Source: Candidatus Anaerobiospirillum pullicola
Lineage (GTDB): Bacteria; Pseudomonadota; Gammaproteobacteria; Enterobacterales; Succinivibrionaceae
Reading direction: 5' to 3'
Assembly (NCBI GenBank): GCA_018884035.1
Contig: JAHLFE010000186.1
Location: 1-41,675 of the forward strand
Length of the DNA stretch: 41,675 nucleotides
In this document: positions 1 to 8,424 of the stretch, in pieces
Layout: each line of letters begins with the position of its first letter
How positions within the stretch are numbered: position 1 is the stretch's first letter
Translations under genes and position numbers: made by a program
The notes under the pieces: generated by a model
What the model was told of the DNA's origin: nothing
What the model saw: the letters and a program-made list of their open reading frames with translations, nothing else
The model's database searches: none

Positions 1-2352
1 AGGATTAGGGTTAGGATTAGGATTAGCGCCCCACTCTGGCGACTCTTTCCCCAAGTCCCTAGTATCCGCACCTTCTTCCTGAGCGTCTTGCTGAGAGGCT
101 GGACTCTGCCCCACAGGAGAGGAAAAGCCACTCTGACCATAAGTATCAGCAGGAGACGTATCAGCAGCAGCTGCTGCTGCTCCCTGTACAGCGCCCGCCC
201 CTTGTTGCCAGTGCTCTGCACTGCGTTGTTGCTCTTGCTGGCTTAAGCGTGAGCTGAGCCTTGAGCCCCAAGCGGAGTTAACCGCAGACTGCGTTGCCTC
301 CCTGTGATAGCTCTGCCCCAGCCTGCCTTGCAGTCCTTGCAGCTCAAGCTCACTGGGCTGATTTTGCAGCACATGTGCGCCCAATTGCTCTTGTGCGCCA
401 AACTGCGCTGGCGCCCCAAACTCTGCTGGCGCGCTTGGCGATGCAGTTGTTGCTCCTTGCTGTCCTTGCGCTGCTGTTTGCGCGGCAAAGCTTGCACCGG
501 CCGGAGTCGTGGCAAGAGCTGGTACTGACTTGGCTGACGGCACTTCCTGCGGATTGATGAGTTCATCGCGTACAGCTTGCTGTGCCTGCCGCTGCACCTC
601 CATCTCGTCCCAGCCCGCCTTCAGCTGCGTAAAATCTGTCAGCGCCCCGCGCATAGTTGGCTGTGCCCACGTTTTGGCACTTGAGAACACCCCATGCTGC
701 GTCTTTTGTAGGTACTGCTCAACTGTTTGGCGTAAGCGCGCGACGCGCTGCTCACCACGCGTAAAGCTCGCTGCAGCCAGCGCCTGAGAATCGGCCGTGC
801 CCAGCGTCGCGCCTTGAACCGTAAGGGCGCTATCAGCAGCCCATGCCCTCTTTGCACCGCCATTATCCTCGCTAATAGTGCCCATGCCTCGATAGGCGCC
901 TCTACCACTGAGAGCATCGCCCCCAGCGCAGGTCATGTCCCGACTACAGGCAGTCCCCATGGCGGTGGTTGTGGTTGTGGCAGTAGAGGGAGCGGTGGTA
1001 GCGGTGGTGGTGGTGGCGCTAGCTAGAGCCGCACAGCTCTCCCTATCAGGAAACATGCGTGAGGTTGCTGCAGGAGCCGTGACAGGCACTGCCGTCCCTA
1101 ATGAGCTGTTGTTATCTGCTGCAGCATCTCTAAACAGAGGCTGCTCGTCACCTTGCGCATCATCAGCGGCATCAAATTCAAGCTGGAAGCGACCTTGACC
1201 TAAGCTCTGTGCCGTCACCCCCTGTAAGAGAAGGGCGGTCTTAATGGTGGTGGAGATACAATCAAAGATGACATTGCTATTATGAAAGCGCACCTCATCC
1301 TTACGCGGATGGACGTTAACATCCACAATGTGCGGGTCGCAGTCCATAAAGAGCACACCGCGCACGCTTGGTTTTAAGTTGTGCTTGGCATTAAGCGCCT
1401 GTAAAAATCCCTCACGAATTGCACGCAGCACCAGCTTATCGCCCATACAGCGACCGTTTAAGAAAAAGACCACCTTATCAGGCACCGCACGGCGCGCAAT
1501 CTGTGGACGGAGCAAGATGCCATGAATACCCAGTACCGGCTGGTGTGGTGGCTCCTGCAAATTAAAAGTGCTGCTAACATCCACGGGATGGGCTCTAAAG
1601 TCCACACTCATGCCAAAGGCATCGGCCTCATATACCCGCTGCATGGCTAGCTGAAAGACAGGATCGTGGTTATCGACGTTAATGGTGTCTTGGCGAAAAT
1701 CGTTACCTAAGAGGCGCACAATACGCTGGGCAATACCGGCCTTATCCGTTGCTGGGGCATGGATGACGAGCTTACCCTCATTAAAAAGCTTAAACTCGAT
1801 GCCGTAGTTGACTAAGGCGATGCGCACAAAGATGTCGCGTACCTTATTAAACTCGTAGCGATCGCTCTTTAGGAAGCGGCGGCGTGCAGGGGTGTTAAAA
1901 AAGAGCTCCCGCACCACGACCGAAGTGCCAAGAGGATGGGCGGCCGGAGCAATGAGAGGGTGCTGATCAGCACCTGCGACCTCTACCTGAAAGCCATTGC
2001 TCTGGCCTGCGGTATTGGAGGTCAGCGTAAGCTTAGAAACAGCAGCAATGGAGGCGAGAGCTTCACCACGGAAGCCTAAGGTCATAATGGCTGCGAGATC
2101 GTCGACGGTGGAGATCTTGGAGGTGGCGTGGGGAGCTAAGGCTAGAGGCAGTTCGTCACGGGGGATGCCTTGGCCGTTATCGCTGACTTTGATGTAGTTT
2201 TTACCAGCGGCGTGCAGCTCTAAGGTAATGGAGGTGGCGTGGGCGTCAACAGCGTTTTCAAGCAGTTCTTTGACGACTGAGGCTGGGTTTTCGACGACTT
2301 CGCCGGCGGCGATTTGATTGGCTAATTGTCGCGAGAGCTGTTTGATCGCCAT
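1..2352 (-). CDS. mutL: DNA mismatch repair protein MutL (partial, 3' end outside window)
   Basis: MutL is the GHKL-ATPase matchmaker of mismatch repair: it links MutS at a mismatch to MutH/UvrD. The frame is open from an ATG at 2352 to the window edge, 784 codons without a stop. The N-terminal half shows the GHKL motifs in order: ELLENAVDAHAT (about residue 29), DNGQGI, HATSKI, GFRGEALASIAAVS, and later NTPARRRFL, then the transducer domain to about residue 330-340. From about residue 370 the protein becomes low-complexity, rich in Ala, Gln and Thr, ending at the edge in a (Asn-Pro)4 run. The C-terminal dimerisation domain is not in the window. E. coli MutL is about 615 residues in total, so the linker here is unusually long. 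It lies downstream of amiB on the same strand, as in other gammaproteobacteria. Identity is certain for the N-terminal half. Confidence 0.95.
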   Translation of the reverse strand, partial: MAIKQLSRQLANQIAAGEVVENPASVVKELLENAVDAHATSITLELHAAGKNYIKVSDNGQGIPRDELPLALAPHATSKISTVDDLAAIMTLGFRGEALASIAAVSKLTLTSNTAGQSNGFQVEVAGADQHPLIAPAAHPLGTSVVVRELFFNTPARRRFLKSDRYEFNKVRDIFVRIALVNYGIEFKLFNEGKLVIHAPATDKAGIAQRIVRLLGNDFRQDTINVDNHDPVFQLAMQRVYEADAFGMSVDFRAHPVDVSSTFNLQEPPHQPVLGIHGILLRPQIARRAVPDKVVFFLNGRCMGDKLVLRAIREGFLQALNAKHNLKPSVRGVLFMDCDPHIVDVNVHPRKDEVRFHNSNVIFDCISTTIKTALLLQGVTAQSLGQGRFQLEFDAADDAQGDEQPLFRDAAADNNSSLGTAVPVTAPAATSRMFPDRESCAALASATTTTATTAPSTATTTTTAMGTACSRDMTCAGGDALSGRGAYRGMGTISEDNGGAKRAWAADSALTVQGATLGTADSQALAAASFTRGEQRVARLRQTVEQYLQKTQHGVFSSAKTWAQPTMRGALTDFTQLKAGWDEMEVQRQAQQAVRDELINPQEVPSAKSVPALATTPAGASFAAQTAAQGQQGATTASPSAPAEFGAPAQFGAQEQLGAHVLQNQPSELELQGLQGRLGQSYHREATQSAVNSAWGSRLSSRLSQQEQQRSAEHWQQGAGAVQGAAAAAADTSPADTYGQSGFSSPVGQSPASQQDAQEEGADTRDLGKESPEWGANPNPNPNP

Positions 2353-2421
2353 GAGTGTTCTCCGCTGTGGTTGCGACTCCTCTCAACACGGGGCCTGCGT
2401 CAATGGTGGCCTGATCTCAAG

Positions 2422-2442
2422 GTAGTAGTAGTAGTAGCAGCA
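2422..2442. repeat. (GTA)n/(GCA)n microsatellite between mutL and amiB
   Basis: Five GTA units followed by GCAGCAG lie in the 208-bp gap between the mutL start and the amiB stop. A similar trinucleotide tract encodes the poly-Thr tail of the gene at 34901-38302. No function can be assigned. Confidence 0.7.
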
Positions 2443-2543
2443 GGGCTACACCGTCATGTCTGCCCCTAAAGAAGCGCCTTCGCTGCTTTGATATCAAATG
2501 TAAGAGAGCTCCTACTACACGTAGCAGCTTTACTGCCCTCTAA

Positions 2544-2562
2544 CTTAAAAGCCCTAAGGCTT
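2544..2562 (-). terminator. Weak hairpin at the end of amiB
   Basis: On the minus strand AAGCC and GGCTT pair around a 4-nt loop, overlapping the amiB TAA codon, and are followed by TTAAG. The stem is only 5 bp and the T-run short, so this may at most attenuate read-through into mutL. Confidence 0.25.
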
Positions 2563-4249
2563 AGCGCACCTCAGGAATCAGCAGCTTCTGGCCAATGCGA
2601 ATACTGTCGCTCTTTAAGCTGTTATGCGCCTTAATCAGAGCCACCGTTGAGTTATAGCGCTGCGCCAGCACCGACAGAGAGTCTCCCTTTTGTACCGTAT
2701 GCGTCACCACCTTCGCCGCACCAGTACGCATCGCACTCTCCACGCGAGTCTTAATGCGCTGCACAGCGTACTTCTCGTAGTAAGACTCAATACCTTGGTA
2801 AATGCAGTAAGCAATCTGCTTTTGGTAGTTAGGCTGGTTTAACTGAATCTCCTCATAGCGATTGGAGAGGAAGCCTGTCTCAATCAGCAGCGAAGGGATG
2901 TCAGGCGACTTTAATACTGCTAGCGACGCATGTATAGGCTGTTTCTTGTGCACCTTAGTAAACTTGCCCAGCTTATCGAGGATCTCCTGTCCTAGGGTAT
3001 AACCCTCTGAGCGCGTATTGTCCGAGGACATCGACAGAATCGTCGCCGCTAAATATGGATTTTGCTGATCAGTCGAGGACAGCACCTCACTGACACCACT
3101 TAAGAGCTGACTGGAGCCTTCGCCCTGTAGTACCTTGCTATTCTCTCTTTGGGCACGATTGTTCGACAGCACCCACACCGAGGCACCACGCGCCGACGAG
3201 CCTGAGGCCACCGAGTCCGCATGAATGGAAATCAGCAAGTCCGCCTTGTACTCACGAGCAATCTCCGAGCGCTTATCGAGATCCACAAACACGTCAGTTG
3301 AGCGAATCAAGCGTCCACGGAAGCGCGAGTTGGAGTTCACGTACTTGGCAAGCTGCGTCGCAATAGCCAGAGTGACGTTCTTTTCCTTCACGCCCCGCTT
3401 ACCAATGGCACCTGGATCCTTACCACCGTGACCAGCATCAATGGCAATAATGTAGGGGTTAGGCGCTGGCAGCGTGACAGGTAATGGCGTTGGTGGGGCT
3501 GGGGTGTCTTGCACCTCTTCTTCACGCTGTGCTTGCGCCTGTGCCTGTGCCTGCGCATTGCTTTGCTGCTGTTGCTGCGCTAAGCGCTGAGCGGCAGCCT
3601 GCTGCGCCCGAATCTGCTCCATACGCTGCTGATAAGCCTGAGCCTGTGCCGGAGTCATGGTGCGAATACCGTCAGCACCCACAGTCGACAGCGAACTTAA
3701 AAGGGCATCTTCGGCAGCATCAGCATCATCAATGGTAATGACCTTTATCGGCGGGATGCCTGCACCTTGGCCAGTACCGACGAGTTTGGATGCTGTCTGC
3801 TGATCTAAGACCTTTACCTCTTCTTGGGGCTGTGGCTTGCGCTCCAATGCGGTGTGAGGAAAATCCAGCACCAAGCGGTAGTTTTGCCCATTCATAGGCT
3901 TGAGCACAAAGACATTAGGGGTGCCCGCACCTTCTAAGGTAAAGAGGTAGCGCACATCATCGCCGCTTAAGTTCTTCTCAAACTTCTTGATAACGGAGCG
4001 TTGCTCTAACTCCAGCTTGCTCTGAGCGCTTTTGTAGTTATCGACGTCATTAACGCGGATGATAAAAGTAGAGCCATCGAGGGCGGTGGAGTACTTCGGA
4101 TTAAAGTCGAGGTCTAAGACCACACGCGTCTTGTCGGCATTAGAAAATGCACGCACGCGCATGATGTTATCAGCATAGGCGTAAGTACTGAGAGTAAAGC
4201 CCAGTAGCAAACACATAAAGACAGGTACGATACGCCGCAATGCTGACAT
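2561..4249 (-). CDS. amiB: N-acetylmuramoyl-L-alanine amidase AmiB (AMIN - Amidase_3 - LysM)
   Basis: A periplasmic zinc amidase that cleaves the bond between MurNAc and the stem peptide during daughter-cell separation. The 562-residue protein starts with a signal peptide (cleavage near TYAYA at 26). An AMIN domain follows (about 28-130, septal targeting), then a Gln/Ala-rich linker (about 200-260), the Amidase_3 domain, and one C-terminal LysM repeat (about 515-560, VQKGDSLSVLAQRYNS). Zinc and catalytic residues are visible: DAGHGGKDPGA (about 267-277), the Glu in GVKEKNV, SIHAD (about 341), and LIETGFLSN (about 456). The LysM plus the tsaE-amiB-mutL order argue for AmiB rather than AmiA/AmiC. 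It is longer than E. coli AmiB (about 445 residues), mostly through the linker. Regulation by an EnvC/NlpD-type activator is expected from the family, not seen here. Confidence 0.95.
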   Translation of the reverse strand: MSALRRIVPVFMCLLLGFTLSTYAYADNIMRVRAFSNADKTRVVLDLDFNPKYSTALDGSTFIIRVNDVDNYKSAQSKLELEQRSVIKKFEKNLSGDDVRYLFTLEGAGTPNVFVLKPMNGQNYRLVLDFPHTALERKPQPQEEVKVLDQQTASKLVGTGQGAGIPPIKVITIDDADAAEDALLSSLSTVGADGIRTMTPAQAQAYQQRMEQIRAQQAAAQRLAQQQQQSNAQAQAQAQAQREEEVQDTPAPPTPLPVTLPAPNPYIIAIDAGHGGKDPGAIGKRGVKEKNVTLAIATQLAKYVNSNSRFRGRLIRSTDVFVDLDKRSEIAREYKADLLISIHADSVASGSSARGASVWVLSNNRAQRENSKVLQGEGSSQLLSGVSEVLSSTDQQNPYLAATILSMSSDNTRSEGYTLGQEILDKLGKFTKVHKKQPIHASLAVLKSPDIPSLLIETGFLSNRYEEIQLNQPNYQKQIAYCIYQGIESYYEKYAVQRIKTRVESAMRTGAAKVVTHTVQKGDSLSVLAQRYNSTVALIKAHNSLKSDSIRIGQKLLIPEVR

Positions 4250-4263
4250 AACTAAAAACTCAA

Positions 4264-4320
4264 AACAGGCATGACAATGCCTAACAGGCGTGACTATGCC
4301 TAACAGGCGTGACTATGCCA
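4264..4320. repeat. Three tandem 19-bp repeats upstream of amiB
   Basis: Unit AACAGGCGTGACTATGCCT occurs three times back to back; the first copy differs at two positions and the third at its last base. The array begins 14 bp upstream of the amiB start, so it sits in the probable leader or promoter region. A partial match recurs near 4577. Confidence 0.8.
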
Positions 4321-4433
4321 AACTGGCGCGGCAGCGCTTTTAGAGCGTGACGGCGCGTAGCTGGGCTGGCGCGATGAGCCGCACTGACAAGACTGGCCAA
4401 GCTAGCAGCAGGAGTTGGGGCTCGCAGATGCAT

Positions 4434-4478
4434 GCATGTGTACGCAGGTACGTGCATGTGTACGCAGGTGCGTGCATG
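4434..4478. repeat. Tandem 20-bp repeat (2.25 copies) between tsaE and amiB
   Basis: Unit GCATGTGTACGCAGGTACGT is repeated twice with one mismatch, followed by a partial GCATG. It is the second short tandem array in the 355-bp tsaE-amiB gap (4250-4604), which contains no gene I can support. Confidence 0.75.
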
Positions 4479-4604
4479 ATCGGCAATACTTGCTTGCTAA
4501 CAAGACAACACTACGTTTGCTTGCACTTAGCATGCTCTTTGACGTAGCGCTTTGGCCTCCCTACGGGCTTAAACCTCACAACAGGCATGAAACCAAATGG
4601 GGCT

Positions 4605-5231
4605 TTAGACCAGATTAGCGGTTAAAAGTGCCAGTTCTGCAGGAGAAAAAAGCACTGAACTTACCGTAAGCATGCGCCCTGTGCTCTGGTGCTCAAGCTT
4701 AATGACAAGGTCGCTATCCGGTAAAAAGCCCTCACCCTTATCCGGCCACTCGATAAGGCAGACACATGGGGCGTGAGCAAAGTAATCACGAATACCCATG
4801 AGCTCCAACTCCTCGGGATCGGCTAAGCGGTAGAGGTCAAAATGGTAAACCTGAAGCTGAGGCACCGTCTCGTGCACCGAGGCGGCTTGCCCGCAGATTT
4901 GCGCTTCAATGCTAGCAGCTGCGAGATCGGCACTATCGGCACTAAAATCAGGCAGTGTTGCCACAGGCTTTGCCATCTCATGAGTAAAGGCGTAGCTCTC
5001 GACGAGGGTATAGGTTGGTGACTTGACTGTACCGACGTAGTTAAGAGCGCGCAGAAAACCGCGAGTGAGGGTGGTCTTACCTGCACCTAAATCGCCCTCT
5101 AAGTAAAGGCACAGCGCCCGTCCCTGAGTGTGGGATAGCAAGGCAGGCAAAGCACGAGCGAGGTTAACTCCCAGCTGTAAGGTTGCTTTTTCCTCAGGAA
5201 GGCTAGCGTAAAGAGCATTAGGTGTGGGCAT
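4605..5231 (-). CDS. tsaE: tRNA threonylcarbamoyladenosine biosynthesis ATPase TsaE
   Basis: TsaE is the ATPase partner of TsaB-TsaD in making the universal t6A37 modification of ANN-decoding tRNAs. The Walker A motif GDLGAGKTT (about residues 44-52), SPTYTLVE, the [22 protein letters not shown] block and CLIEWPDKG are all family signatures. I place the start at the ATG at 5231 ([18 protein letters not shown]), which has GGAG 5 nt upstream and matches the E. coli N-terminus; the frame is also open to an ATG at 5297. Between PTYTLVE and HFDLYR there is an insert of about 40 residues ([17 protein letters not shown]...) absent from E. coli TsaE (153 residues; 208 here). The gene follows nnr and precedes amiB on the same strand. 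Confidence 0.92.
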   Translation of the reverse strand: MPTPNALYASLPEEKATLQLGVNLARALPALLSHTQGRALCLYLEGDLGAGKTTLTRGFLRALNYVGTVKSPTYTLVESYAFTHEMAKPVATLPDFSADSADLAAASIEAQICGQAASVHETVPQLQVYHFDLYRLADPEELELMGIRDYFAHAPCVCLIEWPDKGEGFLPDSDLVIKLEHQSTGRMLTVSSVLFSPAELALLTANLV

Positions 5232-5297
5232 GGCATCTCCAGTACAGGGCATCTCCGGTAAAGGATGTGGCGTTCCCCCGCTGGGAAACAAGAACAT

Positions 5298-5746
5298 CTT
5301 ACAAGATAAGCTCTTTGGGCAAAAGGGCTAAAAAGGCTAACCGTGCCTATTGCTGCCGTTCTTGGGCGTAATCGCAAAGCTCCTTGGGGCTGGAATAACG
5401 TTGGCAATCCCCTGATCCCTGTAAGTTGTGACCGCTAAGTGCTGGGTATAAGCACATCCTCCCTATCTTGAATCCCAGCACAGATCATGCGCTCAGTGCT
5501 GCTCACTGCCGCAGCAAAAAACTGATGTTTATCGGCGTTAGCAATAAGCTGAGGCTGTTGCTGCCCAGTGATTCATTACTGATGCGGTGTACTTGCGTGC
5601 TGATTGGGTATGACAGCGTGCAAGCTCATCGCCACTAAAATAAGGCGGCTTGGTGCGCGCAATGCGCACTGCGTGCTCTACGAGCCGTTGCGCCACTCTG
5701 TGACGCCTAGGCTAGCCCCTGCTCCCCGCCAGCACACTGTCTGCTT
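5298..5746. other. Gene-free spacer upstream of tsaE
   Basis: About 450 bp without a convincing reading frame or RNA gene. It should contain the tsaE promoter, but I cannot point to hexamers. It ends at the left target duplication (TGCTT, 5742-5746) of the MITE-like element. Confidence 0.5.
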
Positions 5747-5994
5747 CTGATGTCGAGGAGTTGCGGCTGTTTGTTATCAAACCTCTAAGATACGGCTTTT
5801 ACCCGAGAGTGGCTCTACTGACGACTAACACTCCAAGGTAAGGCGCTAGCCTTAAAGCTGGGGATGCCCCATCTCAAGCTTCCATGTGGGGGCTATCATT
5901 TAGGGGCTTACCACAGAAACAGCTTATTTATCAGGAAAAATAAATGCGAGCCAACTGTCCGCTGTCAGTGTCCGCTGTCAGTGTCCGCTGTCAG
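5747..5994 (-). mobile_element. MITE-like element, copy A (family 1), with 5-bp target duplication
   Basis: A 248-bp non-coding element between tsaE and nnr. It matches 31966-32188 and 34271-34505 in reverse orientation. Its ends are imperfect inverted repeats of about 17 bp: CTGATGTCGAGGAGTTG at the left and, on the complement, CTGACAGCGGACAGTTG at the right. It is flanked by perfect direct repeats TGCTT (5742-5746 and 5995-5999), as expected for a transposed element. The right end carries a 13-bp unit three times. It encodes no transposase. The block holding the TTATTT...AAATAA hairpin is identical in all three copies. Confidence 0.85.
5956..5994. repeat. Terminal 13-bp unit repeated three times within MITE copy A
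   Basis: TGTCCGCTGTCAG occurs at 5956-5968, 5969-5981 and 5982-5994 without a mismatch. Copies B and C have the terminal unit once, so this is a local amplification of the element end. Confidence 0.85.
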
Positions 5995-6034
5995 TGCTTT
6001 ACTCTCGTGGGGGCTTGCGCTGTGGTACAGGAAC

Positions 6035-6070
6035 AAAAAGGGATACCTACGTTTCACCGCAGATATCCCT
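6035..6070 (-). terminator. Rho-independent terminator of nnr
   Basis: On the minus strand AGGGATA pairs with TATCCCT (7 bp), the stem continues with two further 2-bp segments around a small loop, and CTTTTTG follows. It lies about 50 bp past the nnr stop, which fits a real terminator and separates nnr from tsaE transcription. Confidence 0.75.
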
Positions 6071-6122
6071 CTTGCGCTTAGCCATCTTGGCCTGTCAGGC
6101 AGTCACGCAGTAGATATGACCA

Positions 6123-7733
6123 CTAATTGCTAAACGCCGCAACGTTTTCAAGCAGCGCCGCGTGATGATGTTGCTGTTGGATGTGATTGAGCTGCTCCAC
6201 GAGGCCGGGACGCTTGTTTACCAGAATGCGAATAAAAGGCAGCAAGTCTAAAGCCACTGTACCAATCACCCCAGCAAACTCACCTGAGAGATAGCCTGCA
6301 CGACCATGAATGCAAGCACCGGCTAAAGTAGCCGAGGTCTGCGACAGACCCTGTGCCTTTAAGGCCGCAATGATACCCGTTAAGAGGTCGCCCATGCCGC
6401 CTGAGGCCATTGCAGGCGAGCCCTCTTGAATCACCACAATGCTCTTGCCATCGCAAATTAAGGTGCCCGCCCCCTTAAGTAAGACCACACCACCGCACTT
6501 TTGCTGCAGCTCGTACACCGCATGGTAACGGTCATTGTTAATGCGATCAATGGTCGTACCCAAGAGGCGTGCCGCCTCGCCAGGATGCGGCGTTAAGATC
6601 GCTCTTTTACAAAAGCTCAGGCCCACCCGCGCCATAATGTTGAGCGCATCTGCATCGATAACCGTTGGCTTCTCTGCACTGAGCACGTCCTCAATAATAA
6701 TCTCATTCTCCGGATCGAGGCCCATGCCAGGGCCTAAGGCAATCACATCAGCCCACGCAATCGCCTGCGCTAAAGCATGGCTATCGCGCATATCCACGGT
6801 CATCAGCTCAGGGCGTAAGGCATTAAGCGCCTCGACATTGCTCTTGTCAGTTGCGACCTTTACTAAGCCCGCACCGGCGCGCAGCGCTCCTTGGCCACAA
6901 ATGGAAATGGCGCCCCCAAAGCCCTTATTGCCACCGATTAATAAGACCTTACCAGCGTCCCCCTTATGGGCCGATGGCATGCGCACTGGCAGGTCGGCAA
7001 TGATCTCTTCGTAGTTGGAAAGGTAGATTGGCAGGTAAGAAGCCCCGTCCACCACGTCCGCATCGATCTTGCCGTGATAGGAGCTCACATCAAGCCCCAG
7101 CTCACAGACCACGATCTCACCGACATAGTCGACGGCATCACCGGTAAGCAGGCCTGGCTTTAAGCCCAGCATACACACGGTCTTATTGGCCATAACGCTA
7201 TCGGAGTACACCGTACCAGTGTCAGCATTAACGCCCGAGGGTATATCCACCGAGATCACGTAGGCCTTGGTGCTGTTGATAAAGTCGATCCACTTGCCAA
7301 AAGGATCGCGCGGTGCGCTCTCTAAGCCCGTACCTAAGAGGGCATCAATAACGATGTCTGGGCTATTGCCGTTTTGCGCCTCCTCTTGCAAGTCAGGTAG
7401 CTCGTACTCAATCTGGCCACCTAACTGCGTAAAGTAAGAAAAAGCTGTATAGGCCTCGGCATCCACATGAGGCACACCGACAGCAAAGAGGCGGAATGGA
7501 ATGCGGTGCTTTAACAGCGCTGCTGCGGTAATATAGCCGTCGCCACCATTGTTACCCTTACCCACTAACACGTACACCATGTTAGGGTTAGAGTTCACCT
7601 GACGCATCGCCTCAAAGACCGCGCGCCCCGCTTTTTCCATGAGGTCGTAGCAGTGACCGTTGTTAGTGGACGCGTGCTCTTGTTCGATAAAGCGAATCTC
7701 TTGGGTCGTAAAGACTTGGTGTGGTAGGGACAT
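6123..7733 (-). CDS. nnr: Bifunctional NAD(P)H-hydrate epimerase / ADP-dependent NAD(P)H-hydrate dehydratase
   Basis: Repairs damaged NAD(P)HX: the N-terminal YjeF_N domain interconverts the R and S hydrates, and the C-terminal YjeF_C (ribokinase-like) domain dehydrates the S form using ADP. Visible motifs are GKGNNGGDGY (about residues 57-66), DIPSGVNADTG, then in the C-terminal half LTPHPGEAARLLG, LKGAGTLICDG and the glycine-rich SGGMGDLLTGIIAAL (about 445-460). I chose the ATG at 7733 (MSLPHQVFTTQEIRFIEQ) because it has GAGG 8 nt upstream and fits the family N-terminus; the frame extends to an ATG at 7841. The 536-residue length is normal for the fusion. It heads the nnr-tsaE-amiB-mutL group, although an 890-bp gap containing a terminator and a MITE now separates it from tsaE. 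Confidence 0.94.
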   Translation of the reverse strand: MSLPHQVFTTQEIRFIEQEHASTNNGHCYDLMEKAGRAVFEAMRQVNSNPNMVYVLVGKGNNGGDGYITAAALLKHRIPFRLFAVGVPHVDAEAYTAFSYFTQLGGQIEYELPDLQEEAQNGNSPDIVIDALLGTGLESAPRDPFGKWIDFINSTKAYVISVDIPSGVNADTGTVYSDSVMANKTVCMLGLKPGLLTGDAVDYVGEIVVCELGLDVSSYHGKIDADVVDGASYLPIYLSNYEEIIADLPVRMPSAHKGDAGKVLLIGGNKGFGGAISICGQGALRAGAGLVKVATDKSNVEALNALRPELMTVDMRDSHALAQAIAWADVIALGPGMGLDPENEIIIEDVLSAEKPTVIDADALNIMARVGLSFCKRAILTPHPGEAARLLGTTIDRINNDRYHAVYELQQKCGGVVLLKGAGTLICDGKSIVVIQEGSPAMASGGMGDLLTGIIAALKAQGLSQTSATLAGACIHGRAGYLSGEFAGVIGTVALDLLPFIRILVNKRPGLVEQLNHIQQQHHHAALLENVAAFSN

Positions 7734-8263
7734 GACAGCAACCTCATTGTGACAGCCTGCTCCTGCCAAAGGGAAGTCTTTCCCCGTGGTGAGTACTGTC
7801 GCCTTAGGCTCTTTGCCTTGCAGCGTTCCTTTCACGGCCAATGCGCAGCTCTAAGCGCGTCTTCTCACTACGCGCGTCTTCTAGCTTTGACTTGATGCTG
7901 TGCACATGTGCCCTCACGCACAGCCTAAAAGCTGCACGCGGCCTTGACGCACATGATATGAAAGGCAAGTAAAGGAAACACTCTAGAGGCAAAAAGACAA
8001 AACAAAGTGAGACAATTGTAGCGCAGCCCTGCCCTACTTCTAGCAAAAAAGCGTGATGCTACCGACATTGCCAGAGTTTTTCTTGGGCGCGCCCCAGCGC
8101 TTTTCCCAGTGACAGTGATGCTTTTAGCATCTTGCTGTCTCTGTGCCACTTCATGGAGACTGCGCTCTACCTTATTGCAGACACTGCTGCCTCAAGGCTG
8201 CGCGTGTTGCTACTTTTCGTACAAAGTATTGTGACCAAGAACACGAATGCTACGCTTAAGCAC

Positions 8264-8291
8264 GTTAGCTTATGGCTTTCTTTCTTATAAT
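8264..8291 (+). promoter_or_regulatory. Putative sigma70 promoter of the polyphosphate glucokinase gene
   Basis: A consensus -10 hexamer TATAAT lies at 8286-8291; the -35 region (around GTTAGC, 8264-8269) is poor. A transcript would start near 8298 and give a leader of about 125 nt, with AAAAAAGGAGAGG at 8340-8352. Prediction from sequence only. Confidence 0.4.
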
Positions 8292-8424
8292 GGCTAAGCG
8301 CCCACATTTGTGCGGTCGCTGTGTTTTCTGTTCGCAATAAAAAAGGAGAGGCGCATCTGCCTAAAACCGCTGCAACAACCGTACTGCGGGGATGTTGTGG
8401 TTGAGGTTGCCGCGCCTTAAGAAG

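Noticed and set aside
1..26. Telomere-like GGATTA/GGGTTA repeat at the left edge
   Set aside because: It is in frame within mutL and simply encodes alternating Asn-Pro codons; no hairpin end or terminal structure is visible, and the window edge is arbitrary.
4264..4478. CRISPR array
   Set aside because: The 19- and 20-bp units are directly adjacent, with no spacers, and no cas genes are nearby.
5864..6133. Small gene in the nnr-tsaE gap
   Set aside because: The frame runs through MITE copy A and the nnr terminator, and is not kept in the other element copies.
6535..7014. Long open frame antisense to nnr
   Set aside because: It lies opposite the conserved dehydratase domain, has no homology-like features and no ribosome site; typical of antisense frames in GC-biased coding DNA.
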